From contig NZ_MWPH01000002.1 in the NCBI RefSeq assembly GCF_002177135.1, forward strand, positions 1 to 64,000: a stretch of DNA of 64,000 bases. The letters run 5' to 3'. Below are positions 27,559-36,899 of the stretch, piece by piece. Under the pieces are notes generated by a model that did no database searches, was not told where the DNA came from, and saw only the letters and a list, made by a program, of their open reading frames with translations. The translations under genes and the position numbers were made by a program. Origin of the DNA: Natronolimnobius baerhuensis. GTDB taxonomy: Archaea; Halobacteriota; Halobacteria; Halobacteriales; Natrialbaceae. Within the stretch, counting starts at the first letter, position 1; every line of letters begins with the position of its first letter.

Positions 27559-28524
27559 TTAGCTGTGAATCCCCATTGCAGCGATTTGCTCTTGATACCG
27601 ATTTCGGATCGTGACCTCAGTTACTTGCGCAACATCCGCGACCTCACGCTGGGTCTTTTTGCTATTGCACAGGAGCGAAGCGGCATAGATGGCCGCTGCG
27701 GCATATCCAGTCGGTGATTTGCCTGACAGCAACCCTTTCTCGGCTGTCGTATCGATGATTTCGTTAGCTTTCGCTTGTACCTCTTCGGGAAGTTCGAGTT
27801 CAGAACAGAATCGAGGGACGTATTTCTTCGGATCGACAGGCTCCATCTCGAGGCTTAGTTCCTGTGAGATGTACCGATATGTGCGGCCAATTTCCATCCG
27901 GTCTACTCGTGAGACGGCCGCAATCTCATCCAGGGATCGTGGGATCCCTTCCATCCGACAGGCTGCGTATAGCGTACTGGTAGCGACACCTTCGATTGAG
28001 CGACCCCGGATGAGATCCTCGTCAAGTGCACGTCGATAGAGGACGCTTGCAACCTCTCGAACAGAGCGGGGAACACCCAGCGCAGAAGCCATCCGGTCTG
28101 TCTCAGAGAGCGCAAACTGGAGGTTTCGTTCGCCGGCATCCTTTGTTCGGATCCGCTCTTGCCATTTCCGCAGTCGATTCATTTGCGTGCGCTTCTCCGA
28201 GGAAAGTGATCGACCGTAGGCGTCTTGGTCTTTCCAGTCGATTGTCGTCGTCAGCCCCTTATCGTGCATTGTCTGGGTCGTCGGCGCACCAACGCGTGAT
28301 TTACTGTCACGCTCGGCTGCGTTGAACGCCCGCCACTCTGGGCCTCGATCAATCGTCTCCTCTTCCAAAATCAGTCCACAGTCCTCACAGCTAATTTCGC
28401 TTTCATCCGAACTTCTGGTGAGCGACGTTGAATCACATTCAGGACAGGTTCGAACGCCTTCCTGTCCAGTGGTTTCGTCTTCAGTTTCGTCCTCACGCTC
28501 TTTCTGGCGGGTCAGGCGTTCCAT
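27559..28524 (-). CDS. tfb: Transcription initiation factor IIB (TFB)
   Basis: A 321-residue general transcription factor that bridges TBP on the TATA box to RNA polymerase. The N-terminal zinc ribbon has Cys27, Cys30, Cys46 and Cys49. The B-reader/linker follows ([25 protein letters not shown]-like [15 protein letters not shown]), then two cyclin-fold repeats of about 90 residues each; the second ends in [20 protein letters not shown], the BRE-contacting helix-turn-helix. Haloarchaea carry several TFBs with different promoter preferences, so this copy may serve a gene subset. Its upstream region is cut by an IS6-type relic at 28601, so its promoter lies within about 75 bp. Confidence 0.95.
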   Translation of the reverse strand: MERLTRQKEREDETEDETTGQEGVRTCPECDSTSLTRSSDESEISCEDCGLILEEETIDRGPEWRAFNAAERDSKSRVGAPTTQTMHDKGLTTTIDWKDQDAYGRSLSSEKRTQMNRLRKWQERIRTKDAGERNLQFALSETDRMASALGVPRSVREVASVLYRRALDEDLIRGRSIEGVATSTLYAACRMEGIPRSLDEIAAVSRVDRMEIGRTYRYISQELSLEMEPVDPKKYVPRFCSELELPEEVQAKANEIIDTTAEKGLLSGKSPTGYAAAAIYAASLLCNSKKTQREVADVAQVTEVTIRNRYQEQIAAMGIHS

Positions 28525-28600
28525 TACCTATAATGAATTGTTCGATACGGTTAAACACTGGGTGCATAGGCACCGTCTAGTTAGCGTGGTTTGAGCTAAC

Positions 28601-29072
28601 AGCGTTCCCGACCCGCCGAGGGCGAAGCCCTCGCTGGTCGCGGTTGACGAGACCGCTGTCAAAATAAACGGCGAATGGTCTTGATTGTACGCTGCAATAG
28701 ACCTCGACACAAAACTGATTCTCGACGCGCAATTGTTCGGCCGCCATGGCACCGATCCAGCGGTTGCATTCCTGCATAGACTCCGCGAAAAACATAATCT
28801 CTCCGAGGCGGTGTTTCTCGTCGATCAATTTGGCTATCGGACTGCCCTTGCTCGGTTAGGATTGAACTGTCAGGTTGACTATACCGACCGAAACCTCATC
28901 GAAAAGTGGTCTCACACCTTCAAAATGCGCGTTGACCGTTTCCATAACTCGTGGGTGGGCAGTCGGCGGAGCACCCCGCAAATGGATTGAACAATTTGTA
29001 CATTACTACAACCGACAGAGACCGCATCAATTGCTCGATGGCCGAACGCCAGCTGAGGAGATGCTAAACTAG
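28601..29072 (+). pseudogene. Decayed IS6-type transposase fragment (second subfamily)
   Basis: A 5'-truncated transposase relic. It begins near the first catalytic Asp (AVDETAVKINGEWS), where a TGA at 28682-28684 replaces the Trp before LYAA, continues through EAVFLVDQFGYRTAL (second Asp) and NLIEKW (Glu), then shifts frame after RVDRFHNSWVGSRRST to the usual ending WIEQFVHYYNRQRPHQLLDG, with a stop at 29070-29072. It is inactive. The Trp-to-stop change is at the same alignment position as in the other subfamily at 22733. The relic ends about 12 bp before the next transposase relic. Confidence 0.82.
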
Positions 29073-29084
29073 ACAGTGCCAGCT

Positions 29085-29654
29085 CAGTATTCAGCTACAT
29101 CTCGTTGGACTTTCGCTTTCGAATACTATCTTTAATCTTGATATGCTCGGTGTCAAACGCGTTCAATCTCCCGTTCACAATTGGGTTCACAAGGCTGATC
29201 TACAGCCCGAATCTGGTCGGTGTCCGGATCACGTTGCGGTTGACGAAACTGTGATCCGATTGATGATGAGCAGTATTGGCTGTACGCCGCAGTTGATCCT
29301 GAAACAAACGAATCACTCCATACCAAGCTTGAGGCGACGAAAACGAAGGTTCTCGCTCTTTCGTTTCTTACGGAACTCTCCGAGAAACACGGCGTCAGAG
29401 ACGTCGTGTTTCTCGTCGATAGATCGTACTCGTTACAAGATGCATGTCAGCGTCACGGCTTCGATTTCAGAGACGAGAAACATGGAAATCGGAACGCTGT
29501 TGAACGTGTGTTTGGTGTGATAAAGCGACGGATCCTCTGTTTCTCAAACTACTTTAACAATGCCGAAGCAGAAACTGCCGACGACTGGATTAGATCATTC
29601 AGCTTCGCATGGAATCAGCTTATTTGGACACTACCTGTTTCCGTGGGCAACTGA
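29085..29654 (+). pseudogene. Decayed IS6-family transposase (copy 2)
   Basis: A sister of the relic at 22386, in the opposite orientation. Homology begins at LSIQLHLVGLSLSNTIFNLD (about 29085) and runs through HNWVHKADLQPESGRCPDHV and the first Asp in VDETVI. A frameshift follows near 29263; in the new frame DEQYWLYAAVDPETNE retains the Trp that is a stop in copy 1. VFLVDRSYS carries the second Asp and AVERVFGVIKRR the Glu, ending EAETADDWIRSFSFAWNQLIW. The N-terminal 40 or so residues are missing. Confidence 0.85.
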
Positions 29655-30037
29655 AGGCGTGCTGAGTGGTCGAAATCGTATACGTTCAATTTCAAATTAC
29701 GCAGTGGAATTATTGATGTCTAGTGGTTCGGGGATTTCGGTGGCCTCTAGAACCATCGGTTACATCGAATGCAGATGTCTTTTGCGTGTCCGGAAAATAG
29801 TACGGGAGTCTCCGTATCGCTCTGACGCAGCTTCAGCACTCGAGGCGACAGCAGTTGCGTCGATACCGAGTTCCGAACTCGACTCGGCAGCGAACGTCTC
29901 CCGACTCGATTCCGTCGGCGAGTGGACCTTGACCGACTCGAGGCCGACGTCGATCAGGACGAGGCCACGTTCCGTCTCGGCGAGTGTGGGCGTGATGAGC
30001 AACTCGAGGTCGCCGTACTCGACGGTGACAGCAGGGA
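29655..30037. other. Interval with a possible metallo-beta-lactamase fragment
   Basis: On the minus strand a frame ending at 29760 begins around 30026 with VTVEYGDLELLITPTLAE then TERGLVLIDVG, which resembles the first strands of haloarchaeal metallo-beta-lactamase-fold hydrolases (TxxGLVLIDxG). The HxHxDH zinc motif does not follow; the frame becomes low-complexity Ser/Ala. It is probably a 5' remnant of a lost gene. Confidence 0.4.
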
Positions 30038-30428
30038 ATGAACGTATCCAGATTCACCCATGTCAGGTGTCTCTTGGGCGCGATCACCGAAGACGGTGAT
30101 CGGTTTTTCGCTCGGTTCGAAGAGTACGTAGCCGCCGAACACGCCATCCATCTCATTCGTGCGTTATGCAAAGAGTTCGAAGATGATCTGCTCATTGTGC
30201 TGGATGGAGTGCCGTATTTTCAGGCGTCGGACGTCACAGACCTGGTGGCCCGTGATGGCCTCGCCTTCGTCACGTTACCAGCGTACTCGCCAGAGCTAAA
30301 CCTGTCAATGGAGACAACTCCGAGTCGCTCTCAGCAACCGCTTCTTTGAGTCACTTGATGATCTTACAACGGCGATTGATACAGCCCTTGATCAACGCTC
30401 TATTCCTACAGTGAGTAATTACTTCTAA
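30038..30428 (+). pseudogene. Decayed IS630-type transposase fragment
   Basis: The C-terminal half of a DDE transposase of the IS630 type: LLGAITEDGDRFFARFEEY, LLIVLDGVPYFQA (second catalytic Asp) and FVTLPAYSPELN. A small deletion then removes the NPVEECW segment with the catalytic Glu and shifts the frame; the ending WRQLRVALSNRFFESLDDL and VSNYF is read in a second frame to a TAA at 30426-30428. The N-terminal HTH part is absent. It is inactive. Confidence 0.82.
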
Positions 30429-30498
30429 CGTCTACTATAGCCGGAGCGCAAGCACAAATCCGAGTAGCCATCTCGGTTCCAGACAGACGACAGATCTC

Positions 30499-33400
30499 TC
30501 AGTGAGTTCCCGAATCCGGGTTCTGGATCGCAACGGCCAGCAACTCGATTGGGGTCGGCGGCTCATCCCGATCAAGAGGACTACCGGCGAGCATACTCTC
30601 CGCGGGAACCGGATTGAGCTGTCTCTCACCCAGTTGGGTTCGACACGATGTCCCAGGTGCAGTAACAACCGAAGCGTCACTGTCTGCGATCTGTTCGACC
30701 AGAAGATCAGCGATTGACTGACTCATCGAGTAGTGTTCGGCCTCGTAACCAAACGTTCCGGCCATGCCACAACAGGTCGAGTCAAGTGGATCGACGGTAT
30801 AGCCGGCCCGTCGTAACACGCCAACTGCGTGGTGGTCCTTTGCGTGTGCCTTCTGGTGGCAGTGGCCGTGATAGGCAAGTGACTCGTTGGGGGCGTTCCA
30901 GTTGATGGGGTCGCCAAGTCGGAACGTATCGAGATACTCACAGATTCCGTAGCTATTCTTGGCAACCGCTTCAACGCGGTCGCCCGACAACAGATCCAGC
31001 GCATCGGACTGGAACATGACTGCATCCGATGGTTCAGCGAGGACGACGTCCCACCCGTCGCGGACTCGAGGAGCGAGTTCTGCGACGTTTGTTCGCATCG
31101 TCTCGCGAGCCTTCTCGACGAACCCCTTCGAGAGCGCTGGCCGGCCGCTATCGGTTCGCTCTGTGACGTCAACGTGAACACCGGCAGCCTCGAGTACCTG
31201 AATTGTCGCTTTTCCGACTTCTGGATGACAGTAGTTCGTGTACGTGTCAGCAACGAATACTACGTTTCTCTCGGCATCAGCTTCAGATACGCGTGACCCA
31301 CCACGCGCGTCAAACCAGTTCTGGACGGTCTCTCGGTGGAAGGTTGGAAGCGAACGGTCGCGGGCAATACCGACGGTCTCCTCGGCAATTGTTCGTACAC
31401 CTGGGAGCGAATTGACAACGTTCGAGACGGGGGCAAGCATGCTGCCAATTCCTGCAAGCGTGTCGAAGTTCGCGAAGAGCCGATCACGGACGCTCGAGCC
31501 GTGTTCCTGATGGCGGGTATGCATGACCTCGGTCTTGAGCTTGGCAAGGTCGACCTCGCTGGGACAGTCGTGTTTGCAGCCCTTGCAGCCGATACAGAGG
31601 TCAAGCACTTCTTCGGCGAACTCGTCGTCGGTGGGATCGTCGGGCAGGTCACCGCTCATGGCCTGACGAAGCATGTTGGCTCGTCCACGAGTGCTGGTAA
31701 TCTCCTCGTCGGCTGCTCTGTAGGTCGGGCACATGACACTTCCGGTCGTCTCCTGAGAGCCTCGACAGCTCCCACACCCGTGACAGAGTTCGACCATACC
31801 CTGCATCCCATTCTCATTGGTCCAATTCAGTGACGGGGAAAATGAAGGCTCATAGCTGTATTCGTCGCCGTATCGCAGGTTCGCCGTCATGTCGTGGTCG
31901 CCACAGACGTTCCCCGGATTGAGCAACCAGTTGGGGTCGAACGCCGACTTCAGACTCCGGAACGTCTCCCAGAGAGCATCGCCGTAGAGCTTCTGGTTCC
32001 ACTGTGTTCGAGCGCGACCGTCGCCGTGTTCACCGGAGACGCTGCCACCAAAGGAGACGATCATATCGGTTACCTCGTCGGCGATGGCCACCATCGCCTC
32101 GCGATCAGCGGCGGCTTTCGTATTCACGAGTGGCCGCACGTGGAGCACACCGGGACCCGCATGCGCGTAGAACGCCGCGTCGACGTCACGGCCCTGGTCG
32201 GCCAACAGCGACTGGAACCGCTCGACGAACTCCGGGAGGTGTTCGGGCGGGACCGCACAGTCCTCGATAAAGCTGATGTGTTTCTCGTCACTCGTCCGCG
32301 AGAGCAAGATTGGCAGCCCGGCTTTGCGCAACGTCCAGAACTGCTCCCGGTCGGGTTCGTCGTGTGCCTCGAGGCCGGCAACGGCGTACTGATCGTCGGC
32401 CCATGGTCGGTCGTCTGGCGGCACTACCTTGGTGTCGCGGTCAGGGTCGGAACCACGGTCAGCGAGGAGTTTGGCCGTCTGCTCGCGTCCGTGGTCGTCA
32501 TCCGTGGCGTAGAACTCGACCAGCAACGCCGCAGAGACCCCGTCGGGGACCAATGTGGCAACATCCTCGAATCCGGCTGTGTTCCGTGCCAATCCCAAAA
32601 GAACGTCGTCGATCAACTCGACCGCTGCAGGCTCGTGTTCGAGGACGTGTTGGACGTCGGTCACGGCCTCGAGGACGCTCTCGTAGAACAGTAGCGACAC
32701 TGCCTTCGTCTCGGGCACCGGTTCGAGGGAAATCTCGGCTTCGGTGATACTGGCGAGGGTTCCCTCGCTGCCAGCCAGCACACGGGCAAGGTTGACGAAA
32801 CCGCGTTCGGCTTCCTCGACGAGCACGTCGAGGTTGTACCCAGAGACGTTGCGCTTCAGGTCGGGGAACCGTTCGCGGACCTCGTCGGCGTCCTCGTCGA
32901 TGATACGAACGACTTCGGCGAAGACGCACTCGAGGATGGTTCCTTCAGGATCTGCGCGGTCTCGGAGTTCCTCGAGGTCGATTTCGCCGAGCGTCGCAAC
33001 GGTACCGTCGGCGAGGACAACCTCACACTCCTCGACGTAGGCGTCGGTTTTCCCGTAGACGAGCGAATGGGCACCCGTCGAATTGTTGCCGATTGCACCA
33101 CCGATGACGCTCCGGTTGCCAGCGGCCGGATCAGGTGCAAACTTCAGTTCGTGGGGCGAGAGTGTGTCGTTGAGTTCGTCAAGGATAACGCCTGGCTGAA
33201 CCCTCGCCCGCCGTTCGTCTGGATCAACGGAGACGATGCCATCCATGTACCGAGTGAAATCGAGGACAACCGCCTCGTTAACTGCCTGTCCTGCAAGGCT
33301 GGTGCCACCACCGCGAGGCAGCACTGGAATCTCTCGATCTGCACAGTACTCGACGACGGCAGCGACATCGTCGGTCGACGTCGGAAAGACGACACCGATG

Positions 33401-33603
33401 GGCGTCATCTCGTACGCGCTCGCGTCGGTCGCGTACAATTGGCGGGTGTAGCTGTCGAAACGGACGTCTCCCGCGATCAGTTCCTCGAGAGCCTCAACCA
33501 GACCGGGTTGGGCAACCTCGCCCGAAGCGTAGTCGTAGTTCGCTCGAGTGTCGACGGCGGGGCTCGAGTCTCGTCGGTTGAACGCGTTCGAGTTCGCCGT
33601 CAT
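30499..33603 (-). CDS. FAD-binding and Fe-S-binding fused oxidoreductase (D-lactate/2-hydroxy-acid dehydrogenase type)
   Basis: A 1034-residue fusion. The N-terminal half is a GlcD-type FAD oxidoreductase: PRGGGTSLAGQAV and GGAIGNNSTGAHSLVYGKT bind FAD, and SGEHGDGRARTQWN closes the domain. The C-terminal half has two 4Fe-4S motifs, CHGCGSCRG and CIGCKGCKHDCP, then the CCG-type domain with HGHCHQKAHAK and STCCGMAGTFG. Such proteins oxidise D-2-hydroxy acids (D-lactate, glycolate or 2-hydroxyglutarate) and pass electrons to the quinone pool. The ATG at 33603 was preferred to a GTG at 33651. It is divergent from the thioesterase gene and flanks the aromatic-acid island; the substrate is unproven. 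Confidence 0.88.
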   Translation of the reverse strand: MTANSNAFNRRDSSPAVDTRANYDYASGEVAQPGLVEALEELIAGDVRFDSYTRQLYATDASAYEMTPIGVVFPTSTDDVAAVVEYCADREIPVLPRGGGTSLAGQAVNEAVVLDFTRYMDGIVSVDPDERRARVQPGVILDELNDTLSPHELKFAPDPAAGNRSVIGGAIGNNSTGAHSLVYGKTDAYVEECEVVLADGTVATLGEIDLEELRDRADPEGTILECVFAEVVRIIDEDADEVRERFPDLKRNVSGYNLDVLVEEAERGFVNLARVLAGSEGTLASITEAEISLEPVPETKAVSLLFYESVLEAVTDVQHVLEHEPAAVELIDDVLLGLARNTAGFEDVATLVPDGVSAALLVEFYATDDDHGREQTAKLLADRGSDPDRDTKVVPPDDRPWADDQYAVAGLEAHDEPDREQFWTLRKAGLPILLSRTSDEKHISFIEDCAVPPEHLPEFVERFQSLLADQGRDVDAAFYAHAGPGVLHVRPLVNTKAAADREAMVAIADEVTDMIVSFGGSVSGEHGDGRARTQWNQKLYGDALWETFRSLKSAFDPNWLLNPGNVCGDHDMTANLRYGDEYSYEPSFSPSLNWTNENGMQGMVELCHGCGSCRGSQETTGSVMCPTYRAADEEITSTRGRANMLRQAMSGDLPDDPTDDEFAEEVLDLCIGCKGCKHDCPSEVDLAKLKTEVMHTRHQEHGSSVRDRLFANFDTLAGIGSMLAPVSNVVNSLPGVRTIAEETVGIARDRSLPTFHRETVQNWFDARGGSRVSEADAERNVVFVADTYTNYCHPEVGKATIQVLEAAGVHVDVTERTDSGRPALSKGFVEKARETMRTNVAELAPRVRDGWDVVLAEPSDAVMFQSDALDLLSGDRVEAVAKNSYGICEYLDTFRLGDPINWNAPNESLAYHGHCHQKAHAKDHHAVGVLRRAGYTVDPLDSTCCGMAGTFGYEAEHYSMSQSIADLLVEQIADSDASVVTAPGTSCRTQLGERQLNPVPAESMLAGSPLDRDEPPTPIELLAVAIQNPDSGTH

Positions 33604-33850
33604 ACCGTCCCCGTTCCAATTGGTCGCCCGTGTTCGATTCGTGTTCGACACCGTACGACTCCAGAATCGACTCGCACAAGCACCGCTGCTGGCGTGGTCC
33701 GCATTGGCATGGGTACCCTATATTTCCGGACAGTCGAGTTAGTGGTTTCGGTCCCCCCTATTTGTTCGTGGAGACCGAACCGTGTTGGCACTCTCTGTCA
33801 CACGACTACCGGCGAGACGTATAAGTACAGGTACGTGTTCGGGGGTAGCC

Positions 33851-33858
33851 TTATTTTA
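33851..33858 (+). promoter_or_regulatory. TATA box of the thioesterase gene
   Basis: TTATTTTA lies 24-31 bp before the ATG at 33882, the spacing of a leaderless haloarchaeal transcript. Confidence 0.5.
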
Positions 33859-33881
33859 GTTCGGCGGAGACGGTCCTACAG

Positions 33882-34283
33882 ATGAGTTACACACGAACAT
33901 GGACAGTTCGGTTCTCGGATACGGATCCGTTCGGTATCGCCCACTATCCGCGGATGATAGACGCAATTCACGAGACCTCCGATATGTTCATGGAGGATAT
34001 TGGCTGGTCCTTCTGGGAGTTGACCGAGGAACACGAGATTGGGTTACCACTCGTCTCGATGGACTTCGATTTCGAACGGCAGGTACGCGGTGGCGATCAG
34101 GTCCAGATCGAACTGACGACCGATATTGGCACCTCGAGTGTTCAGTTCGTCTATACTGGCACCCACAATGGGTCTGTCGTGTTTACCGGCACGGAGCACC
34201 GGGTCTGCGTTCCTGTTGGCGGCGATCACAGTGTCCCAGTTCCGGACGAGTTACGCGCTGCGCTGAAATCGGCCGCGGAATAA
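33882..34283 (+). CDS. Hotdog-fold acyl-CoA thioesterase (4-hydroxybenzoyl-CoA thioesterase family)
   Basis: A 133-residue single-domain hotdog protein. The N-terminal FSDTDPFGIAHYPRMIDAI matches the active-site segment of 4-hydroxybenzoyl-CoA thioesterases, with Asp15 as the candidate catalytic residue. These enzymes release aromatic acids from CoA. In a cluster with gentisate dioxygenase and an FAD monooxygenase, a natural role would be to release gentisate from gentisyl-CoA, as in the CoA-dependent route to gentisate known in some bacteria; this is inference. It has its own TATA box and precedes the IclR gene on the same strand. Confidence 0.88.
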   Translation: MSYTRTWTVRFSDTDPFGIAHYPRMIDAIHETSDMFMEDIGWSFWELTEEHEIGLPLVSMDFDFERQVRGGDQVQIELTTDIGTSSVQFVYTGTHNGSVVFTGTEHRVCVPVGGDHSVPVPDELRAALKSAAE

Positions 34284-34646
34284 GACCCGTTCTTCCGCCT
34301 CAACCCGTCCGATTGTCTTTGTAACCGCTCCTGGCTAGTTCTGACTCGTGAGAGAAGAGACCTGTACAAAGTGCTGAGTTAGTTACTGCGTTCGCCAATA
34401 GAGAACGTATTGTGAGACAATAACACGGGTAGTCGTCCAGATTTTACTACAGTACTTGTGTAAACGGCCTCGCATCGGATTTCCCGCCTATCAGCTGAAA
34501 ATCACCATCTCAGACCTGTGTAGCAGAGGTTTCTGATAGCCAATCCAGTTGTGTTTCATGAGAGCGAACGTCACTCTGTACATCCCCGTATCATATCAGT
34601 ATTTTTTCGGAAGTGATTATGTAATCGGAGATAAACCATATTTATC
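34284..34646. other. Intergenic region before the first IclR gene
   Basis: No gene is visible in 363 bases. The right end is A/T-rich (CATATCAGTATTTTTTCGG, then ACCATATTTATC directly before the start at 34647) and should contain the IclR promoter. Confidence 0.5.
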
Positions 34647-35414
34647 ATGAAGGAGCGCGCGGCCGATGGACGGGCCATCAAATCGAACGAAACGCTGTTC
34701 GCTATCGTCGAAACACTCACAGAAACCGGCGGTGCGGGCGTCACCGAACTCGCGGAACGGCTCGACCTCGCCAAGAGTACAGTCCACAAGCATCTGGTCA
34801 GTCTCGAGCGACGACGATACGTCGTCAACGACGGGCACCAGTACCGCCTCGGCTTGCAATTTTTCAACACGGGCGTCGCCGTTCGCAACCAGTACGATGT
34901 CTACCACGCGGCGAAAGACCGTATCGAACGCCTGGCAGCCGAGACAGACGAGGCCGTCTGGCTGATCGTCCACGAAAACGGTCGTGGGATCTTCCTCTAC
35001 GGCGTCTCGCACAATGACTCGTTCTCGTTCGATTCGACGATCGGGACGTGGGTACCGCTCCACGCCAACTCGGCCGGAAAAGCCATCCTGGCCCACCTCC
35101 CCGAACAGGAGGTCGTCGAGATCATCGAGCGCCACGGCTTGCCAGCACAAACCGAAAACACGATCACCGACGACGAGACGCTGTTAGACGAACTCGAGGC
35201 CACTCGCGAGCGAGGGTACGCGATGAACTTCCAGGAGGACATGCGTGGCCTCCATGCGATTGCGACGCCCGTAATCGAGGACGGGAGACCGGTTGCAGCG
35301 GTCACGATTGCTGGCGCGGCCAACCGACTCACTGAGGAACGGATCGACGCAGAACTGTGTGAGCCACTCTTCGAAGCAGTCGACGACATCGAACTGCGAC
35401 TCGTCTACGGCTGA
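34647..35414 (+). CDS. IclR-family transcriptional regulator (1)
   Basis: A 255-residue regulator. The N-terminal winged helix (residues 10-70) has FAIVETLTETGGAGVTELAE and LAKSTVHKHLVSLERRRYV as the recognition helix. The C-terminal effector domain (about residues 80-250) has VPLHANSAGKAILAHLP and FQEDMRGLHAIATPV, typical of IclR ligand pockets for small organic acids, often aromatic ones. It is followed by the ADP-forming synthetase subunits at 35511 and likely controls them and the gentisate genes; the effector may be an aromatic acid. No ligand can be named from sequence. Confidence 0.9.
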   Translation: MKERAADGRAIKSNETLFAIVETLTETGGAGVTELAERLDLAKSTVHKHLVSLERRRYVVNDGHQYRLGLQFFNTGVAVRNQYDVYHAAKDRIERLAAETDEAVWLIVHENGRGIFLYGVSHNDSFSFDSTIGTWVPLHANSAGKAILAHLPEQEVVEIIERHGLPAQTENTITDDETLLDELEATRERGYAMNFQEDMRGLHAIATPVIEDGRPVAAVTIAGAANRLTEERIDAELCEPLFEAVDDIELRLVYG

Positions 35415-35510
35415 TCGGACTCGAGGAGGGAACGAGACAATCACGAGACGGAATGAGACGGCGCGTTTACGGGGAAAATGCTTTCACCCAGTTACGACAA
35501 CACCACTGGT

Positions 35511-36899
35511 ATGACTGCGACAAGTCTGTTCGACCCCAGCGGTATCGCCGTCGTCGGGGCGTCGAAGACAGAAGGAAAGATCGGCTACGAGGCAATGCAA
35601 AATACAGCTGCGTTCGACGGACCGGTGTATCCAGTCAACCCGTCGACGTCAGGGACCGTCTGTGGCCGGCAGTTCGTCTCATCAGTGACCGAAATCGACG
35701 GTGACTGTGACCTGGCGCTGCTGTGTGTCCCGGCCCAGGTCGTCCCTGACGTGATCGAAGAGTGTGGCGACGCCGATATCGGTGCGGCCGTCGTCTTCGC
35801 CGGCGGCTTCGCAGAGGCCGGTCCCGATGGAGAACAGTTACAGGACCGACTCGAGGCGGCCGCAGCCGAGGGCGACGTGTCGGTACTCGGACCCAACACG
35901 AGCGGCTTTCTGGTCCCCTCGGCGGAGTTGTATGCGACCTTCGCGACCGATGTCGAGTACGTCCCGCCGGGAAACGTTGCAATCGTTGCCCAGAGCGGTG
36001 GACTCGCCTACTCGCTGGCGTTCCACGCGGAGAACGAGGGCCGGGGTGTCTCCGCGATGGTCGGTCTCGGCAACCGTGCGACCGTCAGCTTCGAGGAGGC
36101 ACTCGAGTACTTCGATTCCGATTCGGAGACTGACGCCATCATGATACACGTCGAGGGGACCGACGACGCCCGCGGGCTGCTCGAGACCTGCCGGGCCATC
36201 GAGACACCGGTCGTCGCCTACAACGTCGGCGAACAGGACGTCGGCGACTTCGCCGAATCGCACACGGGCGCGTTGACCGGCTCCTACGAGCTATACGAGG
36301 CCGGCTTCGCCCAGTACGGCGTCCCAACAGTCCGATCCGTGTCCGAACTGCTCGACGCTGGAACGGCGCTTGCCACCTGTCCGGAACCCGACGGCCCGAA
36401 CGTTGGCGTCGTTACCGCCCAGGCCGGTCCGGGAATCGCCATCACAGATCGCCTGAAGCGAACCGGAGCGACGCTTCCCTCGCTCTCTGCAGCGACCCAA
36501 GACGTCGTCGAGGAGATCCTCCCAGGGATTACCTTCTCCGCAAACCCAGTCGACACCGGCCGGCCGATGCCCGAGTTCGGCGACGTCGTCTCGGCTGTCG
36601 CACGTGACGACAACATCGACATCGTCCTCGTCTACGAGCTGTACGAAGCCGCGCTCGGCTATCCCACCGACGCACTCGAGGAACTCGTTACGACGGTCGA
36701 CAAACCCATCGTCTTCGGGACGGCCGGCCCGAAGTCGGTGATCGACGACGAGGTCGCCGAACTCGAGGCCCTCGGCGTGCCCACGTATCGAACACCCGAG
36801 CGGGCTGCCGACGCCATCGGAGCACTCGTCCAGTATGCAAAGCGAAACTGCCAGCCAGACGCGATGGGCGCAGACGAGGAGGTGACAGCCGATGACTGA
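35511..36899 (+). CDS. ADP-forming acyl-CoA synthetase, alpha (CoA-binding/ligase) subunit
   Basis: A 462-residue subunit of an NDP-forming acyl-CoA synthetase. The CoA-binding Rossmann domain opens with SLFDPSGIAVVGASKTEGKIG and continues through YPVNPS. The phospho-transfer His is His251 in FAESHTGALTGSYELYEAGF. This enzyme class interconverts acyl-CoA + ADP + Pi and acid + ATP + CoA; archaeal isoforms accept acetate, branched or aryl acids. The ATG at 35511 places the glycine-rich motif near the N-terminus. It overlaps the beta-subunit gene by eight bases (ATGACTGA). Context suggests it makes ATP from, or activates, an acid of the aromatic pathway. Confidence 0.9.
   Translation: MTATSLFDPSGIAVVGASKTEGKIGYEAMQNTAAFDGPVYPVNPSTSGTVCGRQFVSSVTEIDGDCDLALLCVPAQVVPDVIEECGDADIGAAVVFAGGFAEAGPDGEQLQDRLEAAAAEGDVSVLGPNTSGFLVPSAELYATFATDVEYVPPGNVAIVAQSGGLAYSLAFHAENEGRGVSAMVGLGNRATVSFEEALEYFDSDSETDAIMIHVEGTDDARGLLETCRAIETPVVAYNVGEQDVGDFAESHTGALTGSYELYEAGFAQYGVPTVRSVSELLDAGTALATCPEPDGPNVGVVTAQAGPGIAITDRLKRTGATLPSLSAATQDVVEEILPGITFSANPVDTGRPMPEFGDVVSAVARDDNIDIVLVYELYEAALGYPTDALEELVTTVDKPIVFGTAGPKSVIDDEVAELEALGVPTYRTPERAADAIGALVQYAKRNCQPDAMGADEEVTADD

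Noticed and set aside
28682-28684. TGA codon as selenocysteine or reassigned Trp
   Set aside because: Haloarchaea use TGA as a normal stop in the neighbouring genes, and other damage (frameshifts, truncation) in the same relic shows it is a pseudogene.
30499-33603. Large FAD/Fe-S protein as a dedicated part of the aromatic pathway
   Set aside because: It is divergent from the island with its own family role in 2-hydroxy-acid oxidation; adjacency alone is not enough.
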